Source: CAMPKL01 sp963817465 (GTDB lineage: Bacteria; Acidobacteriota; Terriglobia; Bryobacterales; UBA6623). From it: 64,000 bases of DNA. Positions 1 through 7,630 of this stretch are shown in pieces. The number at the start of each line of letters is the position of its first letter. The first letter of the stretch is position 1. Under the pieces are notes generated by a model that saw only the letters and a list, made by a program, of their open reading frames with translations, was not told the origin of the DNA and searched no databases. The stretch covers positions 930,001 to 994,000 of the forward strand of contig CAWFOP010000014.1 of assembly GCA_963817465.1 (NCBI GenBank). Reading direction: 5' to 3'. The position numbers and the translations under genes were made by a program.

Positions 1-916
1 CCTCGCTCTCGCCGGCGTCCGAACCCGAAGCGGCCAATCTCAATTCCCCTTCCGCGATCTCGAACCGCACTGCGCGCGAGCGTTCGTCGGCGAACTGCGA
101 CACACGTCGTATCGCCGCCGCCAGCTCGTCTCTAATCAACGCCACCGCTGCGCCTTTCTCCGACGGCAACACTCGCTCGTAGTCGGGAAACTGCCCGGAG
201 AGCTTGCGCGTGATCAGGAGCCTCGACCCGCACTGGAAAAACAGATGGTTCTCGTCGGTCGCGAAATCGATCATCATCGACTCGCCGCCCTCGCTCGCCA
301 GCTTCACGAGCTCATTGAGAGCCTTCTTGGGGACCAGGCCGCGAACCTCGCCGCGAACGCCCTCGAACGATCCCGGCGTCTTCACATACGCCAGGCGATG
401 TCCGTCGGTCGAGACCATCGTCAGCGAATCCTCGCGAATCAGCATGAGCGCGCCGATCAGCGTATAGCGCGACTCCTCGTTCGCCACAGCGAAGACCGTC
501 TTCTGGATGGAATTCGCTAACGCGCCCGCCGGAATCTGCGTCAGCCGCGGCGGCATCGCCGGCAACTCCGGGAAGTTCTCCCGCGACATCCCCGCCAAGC
601 GCGTCTTGGAACGGCCGCAGACGATGTTGGCGGCATGGCTTTCGCCGACTTTCAGGGACAATTCCGCGTTCGGGAGCAGGCGCGCGTAGTCGAGCAGTTT
701 CTTGGCCGGCAAAGTCGTCGACCCGGCCTTGGCGACCTGGGCGGGGCACGAGCTCTGTATGCCGAGCTCAAGGTCGGTGGCGGTCAAGACGATCTTGTCG
801 CCCTTCGCCTCCACGAGCACGTTCGACAGCACCGGGATGGTGGTCTTCTTTTCCACTACTCCTTGGCCCAGGCTCAGCTCCTTGACCAGGTCGGAAGTCT
901 TCAGCGTGATCTCCAT
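1..916 (-). CDS. dnaN: DNA polymerase III beta subunit (sliding clamp), 3' end outside window
   Basis: Encodes the ring-shaped clamp that tethers the replicative polymerase to DNA. Translating the minus strand from the ATG at 914-916 gives MEITLKTSDLVKEL and a continuous 305-codon frame to the window edge. It contains clamp hallmarks such as TIPVLSNVLVEA (domain I), SRENFPELP, LIGALMLIRED followed by STDGHRLAY (domain II), and LLITRKLSGQFPDYERVLP. The family is about 365-375 residues, so roughly the last 65 residues lie outside the window. It follows dnaA on the same strand, the usual dnaA-dnaN order, with the probable origin in the gap between them. The frame is unbroken and the identification is secure. 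Confidence 0.95.
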   Translation of the reverse strand, partial: MEITLKTSDLVKELSLGQGVVEKKTTIPVLSNVLVEAKGDKIVLTATDLELGIQSSCPAQVAKAGSTTLPAKKLLDYARLLPNAELSLKVGESHAANIVCGRSKTRLAGMSRENFPELPAMPPRLTQIPAGALANSIQKTVFAVANEESRYTLIGALMLIREDSLTMVSTDGHRLAYVKTPGSFEGVRGEVRGLVPKKALNELVKLASEGGESMMIDFATDENHLFFQCGSRLLITRKLSGQFPDYERVLPSEKGAAVALIRDELAAAIRRVSQFADERSRAVRFEIAEGELRLAASGSDAGESE

Positions 917-1009
917 CCAATCGTCCTTGTGTGCCAATCGTCCTTTGTGTTCGCCTCTGTCCGATTCGCCCTCGTTGGGAGCGCGCTGCTAACGAGTACG
1001 TCCGGAATT

Positions 1010-1244
1010 GAGTAAGTTCTGTTTACAAGATCGTAATAGTAGAGCCTGTGGATTTGTGGAAAACCGCACTAAACCGCTTTAATTCAAAGATTTGCATACT
1101 GCGCGGGTTGTGGAAGAATCACCCGTCCGCTTGTGCATCGACCGCTCTCGATCGTATCCACACGAGTTCCACAGGCGTCTTCGCGGGGGCTCAGACATCT
1201 CCTATTATATCTCTAATTAAATCTGTCAGTTAGCTTGTGGATCA
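1010..1244. other. oriC: Probable chromosomal replication origin (oriC) with DnaA boxes and DnaA-trio element
   Basis: The dnaA-dnaN gap holds six DnaA-box-like 9-mers. On the minus strand these are TTTTCCACA (1055-1063), AAATCCACA (1047-1055), TCTTCCACA (1109-1117) and TGATCCACA (1236-1244, inside the end of dnaA). On the plus strand they are GTATCCACA (1154-1162) and AGTTCCACA (1165-1173). The two overlapping boxes at 1047-1063 are followed, reading the minus strand, by GGCTC and CTACTATTA. This is the box / GC spacer / DnaA-trio order of the B. subtilis basal unwinding system; on the plus strand the trios read TAA TAG TAG. AT-rich DNA lies at 1198-1225. No box cluster is visible upstream of dnaA. 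Confidence 0.85.
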
Positions 1245-2541
1245 GGCTGTTTAAATTATCATCGACGGGCAACAGCCGCTCAATCTTCTGGACTCCATGC
1301 AGCACCGTCGTGTGGTGCTTACCGCCGAACGCTTTGCCGATCTCAGGCAGAGACAAGCCGAGCATCTCTTTGGTCAGGAACATCGCGATCTGGCGCGGAT
1401 AGGCGATCGCTCGCGCGTTGCTCTTCTCGCGGAGCTGGTGCAACTTCAAGCCGAACTCCTCCGCCACCGCTTGCTGGATCGACTGCACCGAAGCTTTGCC
1501 TTCGCCGTCGGTCACCAGCGAACGCAGCGCCTGCTTGGCCATCGAAAGCGTGATTTCGCTGCCGGTCACGGATGAAACGGCGGTCAAACGGACCAGTCCG
1601 CCTTCGAGCTCGCGGATATTCGACTTGAGGTGGGTCGCCAAGAAGGTGCGAACCTTGTCGGGCAACGTGATCTTGGCTTCGTCCGCCTTTTTGTCAAGAA
1701 TCGCCATCTTGGTCTCGATGTCGGGCGGCTGGATGTCGGCCATCAGGCCCCAGGCGAAGCGGGAGCGGAGGCGATCGACGATCCCCGGCACTTGCTTGGG
1801 AGGCAGATCGCTTGAAATGACGATCTGCTTTTGCATGTTGTGGAGAGCGTTGAAGGTATGGAAGAACTCTTCTTGGGTGCGCTCTCGCGTGCCGAGCACC
1901 TGAACGTCGTCGACGAGCAAGGCGTCGGCGCTGCGGAAGCGCTGATGAAACGACGTCATCTTGTCGTACCGGATCGAGGTGATCATTTCATTCATGAACT
2001 CTTCGGCGGAGACGTAGACGACTCGCATCTGCGGATACAGCGCGAGTAAGTGCTGCCCGATGGCGTGCATCAGGTGAGTCTTGCCCATACCCACGCCGCC
2101 GTAGATGTACAGCGGGTTGTAGGACTTAGCCGGCGTCGCCGCGACAGCCTGCGCGGCCGCATGCGCGAACTCGTTGCATGAGCCTACGACGAAGCTCGAA
2201 AAGGTGTACTTGGAGTTGAAACGGGTGTCAGGGCGTTGGAACGGCAGCTTGTGCTGCACCGGTGACGCCTTGGAGCCGCCGTTGAAATCCGCCGGTTGAT
2301 CGGGCAGGCAGAACGTGATCGCCTGCACGACGCCGCCACGCTCGCGCGCGGCATCGCGGATTAGCTCGCGGTACTCCTCTTCGAGCCAGCGCTTCGAAGC
2401 CGAGTTTGGAGCCACCAGGCGGAGTTCGCCGTCTTTGCTCAGCTCGCCGAACTCAATCGGTTCGAGCCAATTCTCAAAGTTTTCAGGGCTGACCCTTTGC
2501 CGCAGGTCAGATTGGATGCGTTGCCAGTCGTCCAGGATCAC
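1213..2541 (-). CDS. dnaA: Chromosomal replication initiator protein DnaA
   Basis: AAA+ initiator that binds DnaA boxes at oriC and opens the duplex. The domains are canonical: an N-terminal domain I (DDWQRIQSDLRQRVSPENFENW), a Walker A GGVGMGKTH near residue 150, Walker B ALLVDDVQVL, the arginine-finger region DRLRSRFAWGL, and a domain IV helix-turn-helix ending FGGKHHTTVLHGVQKI. The reading frame is open back to 2664. The GTG at 2539-2541 gives a 442-residue protein starting directly at domain I, the usual DnaA length, so I prefer it to the upstream start, which would add 41 residues unlike the family. The last DnaA-box-like site of the origin lies inside the 3' end. The 296 bases between this start and larE hold presumably the promoter; I see no DnaA box there. 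Confidence 0.95.
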   Translation of the reverse strand: MILDDWQRIQSDLRQRVSPENFENWLEPIEFGELSKDGELRLVAPNSASKRWLEEEYRELIRDAARERGGVVQAITFCLPDQPADFNGGSKASPVQHKLPFQRPDTRFNSKYTFSSFVVGSCNEFAHAAAQAVAATPAKSYNPLYIYGGVGMGKTHLMHAIGQHLLALYPQMRVVYVSAEEFMNEMITSIRYDKMTSFHQRFRSADALLVDDVQVLGTRERTQEEFFHTFNALHNMQKQIVISSDLPPKQVPGIVDRLRSRFAWGLMADIQPPDIETKMAILDKKADEAKITLPDKVRTFLATHLKSNIRELEGGLVRLTAVSSVTGSEITLSMAKQALRSLVTDGEGKASVQSIQQAVAEEFGLKLHQLREKSNARAIAYPRQIAMFLTKEMLGLSLPEIGKAFGGKHHTTVLHGVQKIERLLPVDDNLNSLIHKLTDRFN

Positions 2542-2837
2542 GGTCGCGTCTCTCGAGGTCGCTGCCAGGCCGCAAAAAGCTGAGGACAAGGGGAAGCCTT
2601 GACCGGGCGCGACACTTCCTAATTTTGGTTTAGTCGGCCGCCAGGACGGTTCGAACTTGGCCACAACCCGTTCGTTCGGAGCCGTCGCTGGCCGCTGAAG
2701 ACTCCCAATCCTATCACAATTTCTGCGTTTGTAAACGGGAGATTTCCGACGAAAACCAATCCCGGAAGTACTTGTTTTCCAAATACTTACGACAAGGCGT
2801 CACAACCCGCGACACGCGAATGGCAACCTGTTTGAAA

Positions 2838-3710
2838 CTAATTCAAGATGGGAAAATTCGACTGCTTGGAAGCCGCGGGGAGGGCGGCGTTCAACGAGCC
2901 TTGACGATACCCTTCAAGGTCGAGCGTTACGTATTTGAAACCCAAAGATTTGAAGATTTCGGTGAAGCGCCCCGCCATCGCCGGTTCGAGCGCTCGGGGC
3001 AGCTCGTCCCGCCCGATTTCGATGCGCACGAGCTCGCCGTGGTAGCGGACGCGGTACACCCGAAAGCCCAGAGACCGCAGCGCCTCTTCGCCGCTCTCGA
3101 TTTGTCGAATTCTTTCCGGCGTCACTTCCATTCCGTACTCGATCCGCGAGCTCAGGCAGGCCGCCGCGGGTCGATCCCAGGTGGGCAGGCCGACGCGCCG
3201 CGACAATTCGCGGATCTCGAGCTTGGTCAAACCGGCCTCGAGCAAAGGCGCCCGCACCTGGTGCTGCTGAGCGGCCTTGTGTCCCGGGCGATAGTCGCCG
3301 GTGTCGTCGACGTTGACCCCGTAGGCGATCGTCTCGAGCCCTAACCGCTTGCCCGCCTCGGCAAGCCTGGTGAACAGCTCGTCCTTGCAGTGGAAACAAC
3401 GGGTGCCGTCGTTCTTGACGTAGTCCGGATTATCGAACTCGAAGGTCTCTATATATTCGTGCCGGATGCCGAAGCGCTGGACGAACTCTTCGGCGTCCTT
3501 TTTGTGCGAAGTCGGGATGGAGGCCGAATCGGCCGTAATGGCGATCGCCTTGTCGCCTAGCGCCTCATTTGCGGCCCACGCCAGATAAGCCGAATCCGTC
3601 CCGCCCGAGTAGGCGACCATCACCGCGCCCATCTCCCGCAGCAGCTCGAGAAGGCGCGCCTCCTTGCGGTCCAATGCCGTTGATTGGGACGAATCCATAC
3701 GCTTGGTCAT
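2838..3710 (-). CDS. larE: ATP-dependent sacrificial sulfur transferase LarE
   Basis: LarE-family enzyme of the PP-loop ATPase superfamily. LarE adenylylates a nicotinic-acid-derived cofactor precursor and donates sulfur to build the nickel-pincer nucleotide of lactate racemase and related enzymes. The protein shows the PP-loop SGGTDS at residues 35-40, a cysteine pair in RCFHCKDELF, and the conserved ACLSSR segment with a cysteine where the family carries its sulfur-donating residue. Length (about 290 aa) is normal. No larB, larC or LarA-type racemase is present in the window. Start choice is uncertain (ATG at 3710 or 3698, GTG at 3731), because none has a strong ribosome-binding site. It is transcribed divergently from the M19 gene, with a dyad between them. 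Confidence 0.88.
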   Translation of the reverse strand: MTKRMDSSQSTALDRKEARLLELLREMGAVMVAYSGGTDSAYLAWAANEALGDKAIAITADSASIPTSHKKDAEEFVQRFGIRHEYIETFEFDNPDYVKNDGTRCFHCKDELFTRLAEAGKRLGLETIAYGVNVDDTGDYRPGHKAAQQHQVRAPLLEAGLTKLEIRELSRRVGLPTWDRPAAACLSSRIEYGMEVTPERIRQIESGEEALRSLGFRVYRVRYHGELVRIEIGRDELPRALEPAMAGRFTEIFKSLGFKYVTLDLEGYRQGSLNAALPAASKQSNFPILN

Positions 3711-3743
3711 TATAGCCGCTGGTGAAAACACGGAATCCGGCTC

Positions 3744-3766
3744 AACCGTGTAACCTCTACACGGTT
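3744..3766. promoter_or_regulatory. Perfect 9-bp inverted repeat, candidate operator
   Basis: AACCGTGTA (3744-3752) and TACACGGTT (3758-3766) are exact reverse complements separated by 5 bp. The dyad sits between the divergent larE and M19 genes, 17 bp before the latter's start codon. Its geometry fits a dimeric repressor operator. A terminator is unlikely because both flanking genes point away from it. No regulator gene is adjacent, so the binding protein is unknown. Confidence 0.55.
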
Positions 3767-3782
3767 GATCGTGTAAAATCTA

Positions 3783-4886
3783 ATGGCAAACGTGACAGAC
3801 CTATCCAGGAAGGTGACACGCCGGCGGGCGATTCGTTACCTAGGCTCAACAACTTTATTTTTTCCGCTCTTAAATCGCTTGAACGCCGCCTCGACCGCGG
3901 CGCGCGGCAGGGGGCTCGACGCGATCGATCTCGTCCGCCAATCGCGCGCGGTTGACATGCTCGGATTCCCGACAGCCGACTGGCGGAAGCTCGATCGCTG
4001 GTGTACCGTTCCCGACTCGTTCACCGACGACGATTTCGAAAAGATCAATCGCTCGGGCCTCGGAGTCTTCCATCCGGCTGTGCGTTTCCCGACATCCGAT
4101 CCGCGAGGCTCGGCCGAACGATGGCTGGACAAGTGGCGGCGGTTTGTGTCGTTCCACCCAATCCGCTTCCGCATTATCGAGTCGACGCGCGATCTGGGGC
4201 CTGACCTCGGCGCCCCGATCGGGGTTCTGCTTGGCATGCAAGACTCCGAGCACTTCCGGCGCATCGAGGACGTGGCCTACTTCGCCGCGCTGGGCCAGCG
4301 AGTTTCGCAGCTTACGTATAACGGCCCCAGCCGTTTCGGGTCGGGTTGCCGGACGCCGCGCGACCGAGGGTTGACCGCGGCCGGCGCCGAACTGGTATCC
4401 GCCCTGAACCGCCACGGCGTCGCGATCGACCTCTCGCACTGCGGCGCCAACACGACCTTGGATGCAATCGCCGCGTCACAGCGGCCCACGCTCGTTACGC
4501 ACTCCAATTGCGCGGCACTGAACCCGCGGCAGCCTCGCTGCAAAAGCGACGCCGAGATCCAAGCGCTGGCCGCGAACGGAGGCGTTTTCGGCGTTTCGAT
4601 GATCCGCAACTTCGTCGCATCTTCCTCCTCCTCCGCGACGCTCGACGGGTATTTGGACCACATCGACCATGTCGCGACGCTAGTCGGCCCTCAATTCGTT
4701 GGAATCGGAAGCGACTCGGATCTCGATGGACTGCAGCCCGTGCTCACCGATGTCGACTCGGTGGAGTTCCTCTACTCGATCGCCGCAGGGCTGCTCCAAC
4801 GCGGGTACGGCGAGGCGGAGACGCTTGGCGTGCTGGGGGGGAATTTTCGCCGTGTCCTGGCCGCCATATTGCCGCCCGCGGCCTAG
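3783..4886 (+). CDS. M19-family (renal dipeptidase-like) exported peptidase
   Basis: 367-residue member of the M19 membrane-dipeptidase family, whose members hydrolyse dipeptides with a binuclear zinc site. The N-terminus has a Tat-like signal (TRRRAIRYLGSTTLFF). Metal-ligand regions of the family are recognisable: a Glu in MQDSEHF, a His in IDLSHCG, a His in VTHSN, and an Asp in GIGSDSDLDG. The first His-x-Asp pair of canonical members is not seen; the corresponding place reads AVDMLG, so the metal site may be altered. The start ATG has no Shine-Dalgarno sequence and lies just behind a TAAAAT element and the 3744-3766 dyad. The family call is firm; the substrate is unknown. Confidence 0.8.
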   Translation: MANVTDLSRKVTRRRAIRYLGSTTLFFPLLNRLNAASTAARGRGLDAIDLVRQSRAVDMLGFPTADWRKLDRWCTVPDSFTDDDFEKINRSGLGVFHPAVRFPTSDPRGSAERWLDKWRRFVSFHPIRFRIIESTRDLGPDLGAPIGVLLGMQDSEHFRRIEDVAYFAALGQRVSQLTYNGPSRFGSGCRTPRDRGLTAAGAELVSALNRHGVAIDLSHCGANTTLDAIAASQRPTLVTHSNCAALNPRQPRCKSDAEIQALAANGGVFGVSMIRNFVASSSSSATLDGYLDHIDHVATLVGPQFVGIGSDSDLDGLQPVLTDVDSVEFLYSIAAGLLQRGYGEAETLGVLGGNFRRVLAAILPPAA

Positions 4887-5084
4887 ACCCGCCCGGGCGA
4901 GCGAGCCTGAGTCGATGACGTAACCTTCCGTACGAACACACGCGAGACCGTTCGTCGTATCGTAACGTTGCACCCCCCACCCTTCTCTCCCTTATGACCG
5001 CGTCGCGACCAAGCGCCTGAAGCACGGCGAATCGCGCCCCAACAGGTTCAGACCCCGCACTCGGCGGGGAAGGAGAGAAGATCA

Positions 5085-5988
5085 ATGACGAGACTAATGA
5101 AAACATTGGCGGCCGTAGTCATAGCCGCCGGCATGTTCGGCCTTGTGCCGAGCGCGCATGCGGACGAATGGAACAAGAAGACGATCCTGACGACCAACGA
5201 GCCGATTGAGATCCCCGGAGCGGTCTTGCAGCCCGGTACCTATGTGATGAAGCTGGTCGACTCGCAGTCGAACCGGCACATCGTGCGCTTTATGAATGAA
5301 GCGGAAGACGAAACGATCGCCACGGTCATCGCGCTCCCCAACGAACGTCTGCACCCGACGGGAGAGACTCAATTCGGTTGGTATGAGACCCCCGCGAATC
5401 AACCGCCCGCGATGCGAGCTTGGTTCTACCCCGGGAACTTGTTTGGGCAGGAATTCGTCTATCCGACAAAGCGGGGTTCCGAAATCGCTTCGGAAACCGG
5501 TCGCAGCGTCCCGACGATGGAGAACGATAACTCCAATGTCGTCGCTGTTAACTCGCAGGGCGAGCAAACGGATGTCGAGGCGGCCAATGAGGCCAACCAG
5601 CAGGTGGATCAGACCAAGCCGATGAATCCGGAAGTCAGCGTCAGCGAAGAAACGGTGGAAATCGCGCAAGCGCCGAACGCGGATGAGCAAGCAGCCCAGC
5701 AGCGTCAAGCGCAGGCGCAGGCGCAGCGTGAACAACAGCAGCGTCAAGCGCAGGGAGACGCAGCGTGAACAACAGCAGCGCGAACGCGAGCAACGTGAGC
5801 TCGCAGCGCAACGTGCGCGCACGGCGCAGGCGCAACGCGAGCTTGCCCAGAACAATGCACCGACTCCGCAGAGCGACCAGCAGGGTCAAAAGCTTCCGGA
5901 AACGGCGGGCTTCGCTCCGCTTTTCGGCATGCTTGCAGGTCTGTCGTTCGGTTCGGCGGCATTCTTGCGCCGCCTCCGTCGAAGCTAA
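5085..5988 (+). CDS. Secreted LPETAG-anchored protein, frame-broken inside a repeat
   Basis: The start is clear: an ATG behind AAGGAGAG. The first frame (5085-5768) encodes a signal peptide (TLAAVVIAAGMFGLVPSAHA), a domain of about 100 residues rich in PGTYVMKL-like strands, and a Q/E-rich tail, then stops. The next frame, used from about 5754 onward, continues the same Q/R/E-rich sequence and ends LPETAG, a hydrophobic span and RRLRR: a textbook sortase sorting signal. Removing one G from the GGG at 5753-5755 joins both into a 300-residue protein. The sortase gene lies two genes downstream, so this is its likely substrate. The domain itself I do not recognise. The break may be an assembly error or a repeat-driven switch. 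Confidence 0.8.
5722..5780 (+). repeat. 22-bp direct repeat pair in the LPETAG gene, 37 bp apart
   Basis: The 22-mer starting CGCAGCGTGAACAACAGC occurs at 5722-5743 and again at 5759-5780. Both copies encode QREQQQR, but in different frames because the offset is 37, not 36. Loss of one unit by recombination between the copies removes 37 bp and joins the upstream and downstream frames without a stop. The repeat therefore sits exactly where the gene is broken. Confidence 0.8.
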
Positions 5989-6012
5989 GGAGTTGAACAC
6001 TCAGCACAATTG

Positions 6013-7008
6013 ATGAATTGCGCCAAGATCAACACTCAGCCGAGCCCGCTCGCGCTTCAGCGCGGCGGGCTCGTACTACTTTTGATCTGTCTCGCGACCT
6101 TTGCGGCCGCAACGGCGCAAGCGCAAGTCTCCGAGCCCTCTGAGCGGGATCTCGTAAAACCTTTCAAGCTAACGGTCGATGTCCCGCAAGTCGTCATCGC
6201 GGCGACGGTGACCGACAAGCGCGGGGCGGCCGCTCCCGACCTGACGCGCGACAATTTCGAGGTCTTTGACGACAGCCGCAAGCAGCGGCTCGCGGGCTTC
6301 GGAAGCCGCGACGAGCCCGTGACAATCGGCATTGTCCTCGATAACAGCCGCAGCATGGCGCCGCGCCGGCAGTACGCAATCAGTGCGGTCGCCTCGTTCG
6401 TAGGCGTCAGCAATCCGCAAGATGAATTCTTCGTCGTGCACTTCAACGACAACGTGCGTTTCGGATTGGACCGCAAGCTGAGCTTCAGCTCGGAGTTGAC
6501 CGACGTCCGGCAGGCGCTGATGCAGTTGCATCCCGAAGGGATGACGGCGCTGTACGACGCGGTTTCGGCGGCGCTCGATCAAGTCAAGAAGGGCCGCTGG
6601 GATCGCACGGCCTTGCTGATCGTCTCCGACGGCGCCGACACCGCGAGCAAGGCGCAGTTCGACGAACTGCTGCGAAAGGCGGGATCGGCGAGCACGCCGA
6701 TTTACGCCATCGGCATCTACGACGATTTGCAGTCCGATAGCGACCCGAAGACTCTCAGGAAGCTGGCGGATATCTCCGGCGGCAAGGCGTTGTTCCCCAA
6801 GGGCGCGGAGATGCTGCCCGCATGCAAGCTGATCGCGCACGATATTCGGCAGCAGTACATGCTCAGCTACACGCCGACCCGCTACGGCGAACCGGGCTCA
6901 TTTCACGACGTCAAGGTCAAGCTCCTAGGCCCTGACACAAAAAGCCTGCGGGTCCGCTGCCGTACCGGCTATTACGAGCCGCTGGAGGAGAATGACCGTG
7001 CGCGTTAG
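6013..7008 (+). CDS. Secreted VWFA-domain protein, Acidobacteria type (TIGR03436-like)
   Basis: About 330 residues. A hydrophobic N-terminal segment (GLVLLLICLATFAAATAQA) acts as signal peptide. Next comes a short beta domain with VTDKRGAAAPDL and DNFEVFDD, then a von Willebrand factor A domain with the metal-binding MIDAS pattern LDNSRSM and later VSDGADT. This arrangement matches the VWFA-related proteins that are abundant in Acidobacteria. It has no LPxTG signal of its own. It lies between the LPETAG protein and the sortase, and its 3' end overlaps the sortase start by 17 bp, so the two are probably translated together. A role in surface adhesion or in organising anchored proteins is inference. 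Confidence 0.82.
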   Translation: MNCAKINTQPSPLALQRGGLVLLLICLATFAAATAQAQVSEPSERDLVKPFKLTVDVPQVVIAATVTDKRGAAAPDLTRDNFEVFDDSRKQRLAGFGSRDEPVTIGIVLDNSRSMAPRRQYAISAVASFVGVSNPQDEFFVVHFNDNVRFGLDRKLSFSSELTDVRQALMQLHPEGMTALYDAVSAALDQVKKGRWDRTALLIVSDGADTASKAQFDELLRKAGSASTPIYAIGIYDDLQSDSDPKTLRKLADISGGKALFPKGAEMLPACKLIAHDIRQQYMLSYTPTRYGEPGSFHDVKVKLLGPDTKSLRVRCRTGYYEPLEENDRAR

Positions 7009-7630
7009 GATCGCCCACATCCGCGGCGCCGGGCGCGCTCTCCTGCGTGCGCTCGAAACGGTCTTGCTTTTGGCCGGGTCGGCGTTTCTGCTGCTCTTCA
7101 TCGGCGCCAAGGCGGAGCAGTACTGGGGTCAGTATTCCGCAAAATTGACTCTCGATCGGGAGCGCGTGGAGATGGCCTTGCCCGGTGCGCCCAGCGCCAA
7201 ACAGATGGCCGCCGAGAGCGGCGTCGTGGGCCGTATCAAGGTCCCCAAGATGGGCATCGACGTTGCGATCTTCGAGGGATCCGACGGCAAGACCCTCCGC
7301 CGCGGCGCCGGACACCTGCCCCTGTCCGCCTTTCCCGGCGAACCGGGGAACGTGGCGATTTCCGCGCACCGCGACACCTTCTTCCGTCCGCTGCGCCACA
7401 TCGAGCCCGGCGACCGCGTCGAGGTCCAAACCCTCGACGGCGTCTACGACTACGAGGTCGAGTGGACCAGGATCGTCGCGCCGACAGACGTAGAGGTGGT
7501 TGATCCCACGCCCGAACCCAGCCTGACCCTGATCACCTGCTACCCGTTCTACTACGTCGGCAACGCCCCGCAGCGCTTCATCGTGCGCGCGCGGCAGATC
7601 ACCCAAACAGCAGCCGCGAGCGCCCCTTAG
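6992..7630 (+). CDS. Class D/E-like sortase
   Basis: Membrane-anchored cysteine transpeptidase that cleaves LPxT(G/A) signals and joins the protein to an amino group. At 212 residues it has one N-terminal membrane span (VLLLAGSAFLLLFIGA), then the sortase fold beginning GVVGRIKVPKMGI. The catalytic residues are in place: His126 in ISAHRD, Cys183 in TLITC, and Arg195 in APQRFIV. The probable substrate, ending LPETAG, is encoded at 5085-5988. The start overlaps the VWFA gene by 17 bp, and the end overlaps the convergent gene at 7599 by 32 bp. Sortases are uncommon in Gram-negative bacteria, where the acceptor is poorly known. Confidence 0.9.
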   Translation: MTVRVRIAHIRGAGRALLRALETVLLLAGSAFLLLFIGAKAEQYWGQYSAKLTLDRERVEMALPGAPSAKQMAAESGVVGRIKVPKMGIDVAIFEGSDGKTLRRGAGHLPLSAFPGEPGNVAISAHRDTFFRPLRHIEPGDRVEVQTLDGVYDYEVEWTRIVAPTDVEVVDPTPEPSLTLITCYPFYYVGNAPQRFIVRARQITQTAAASAP

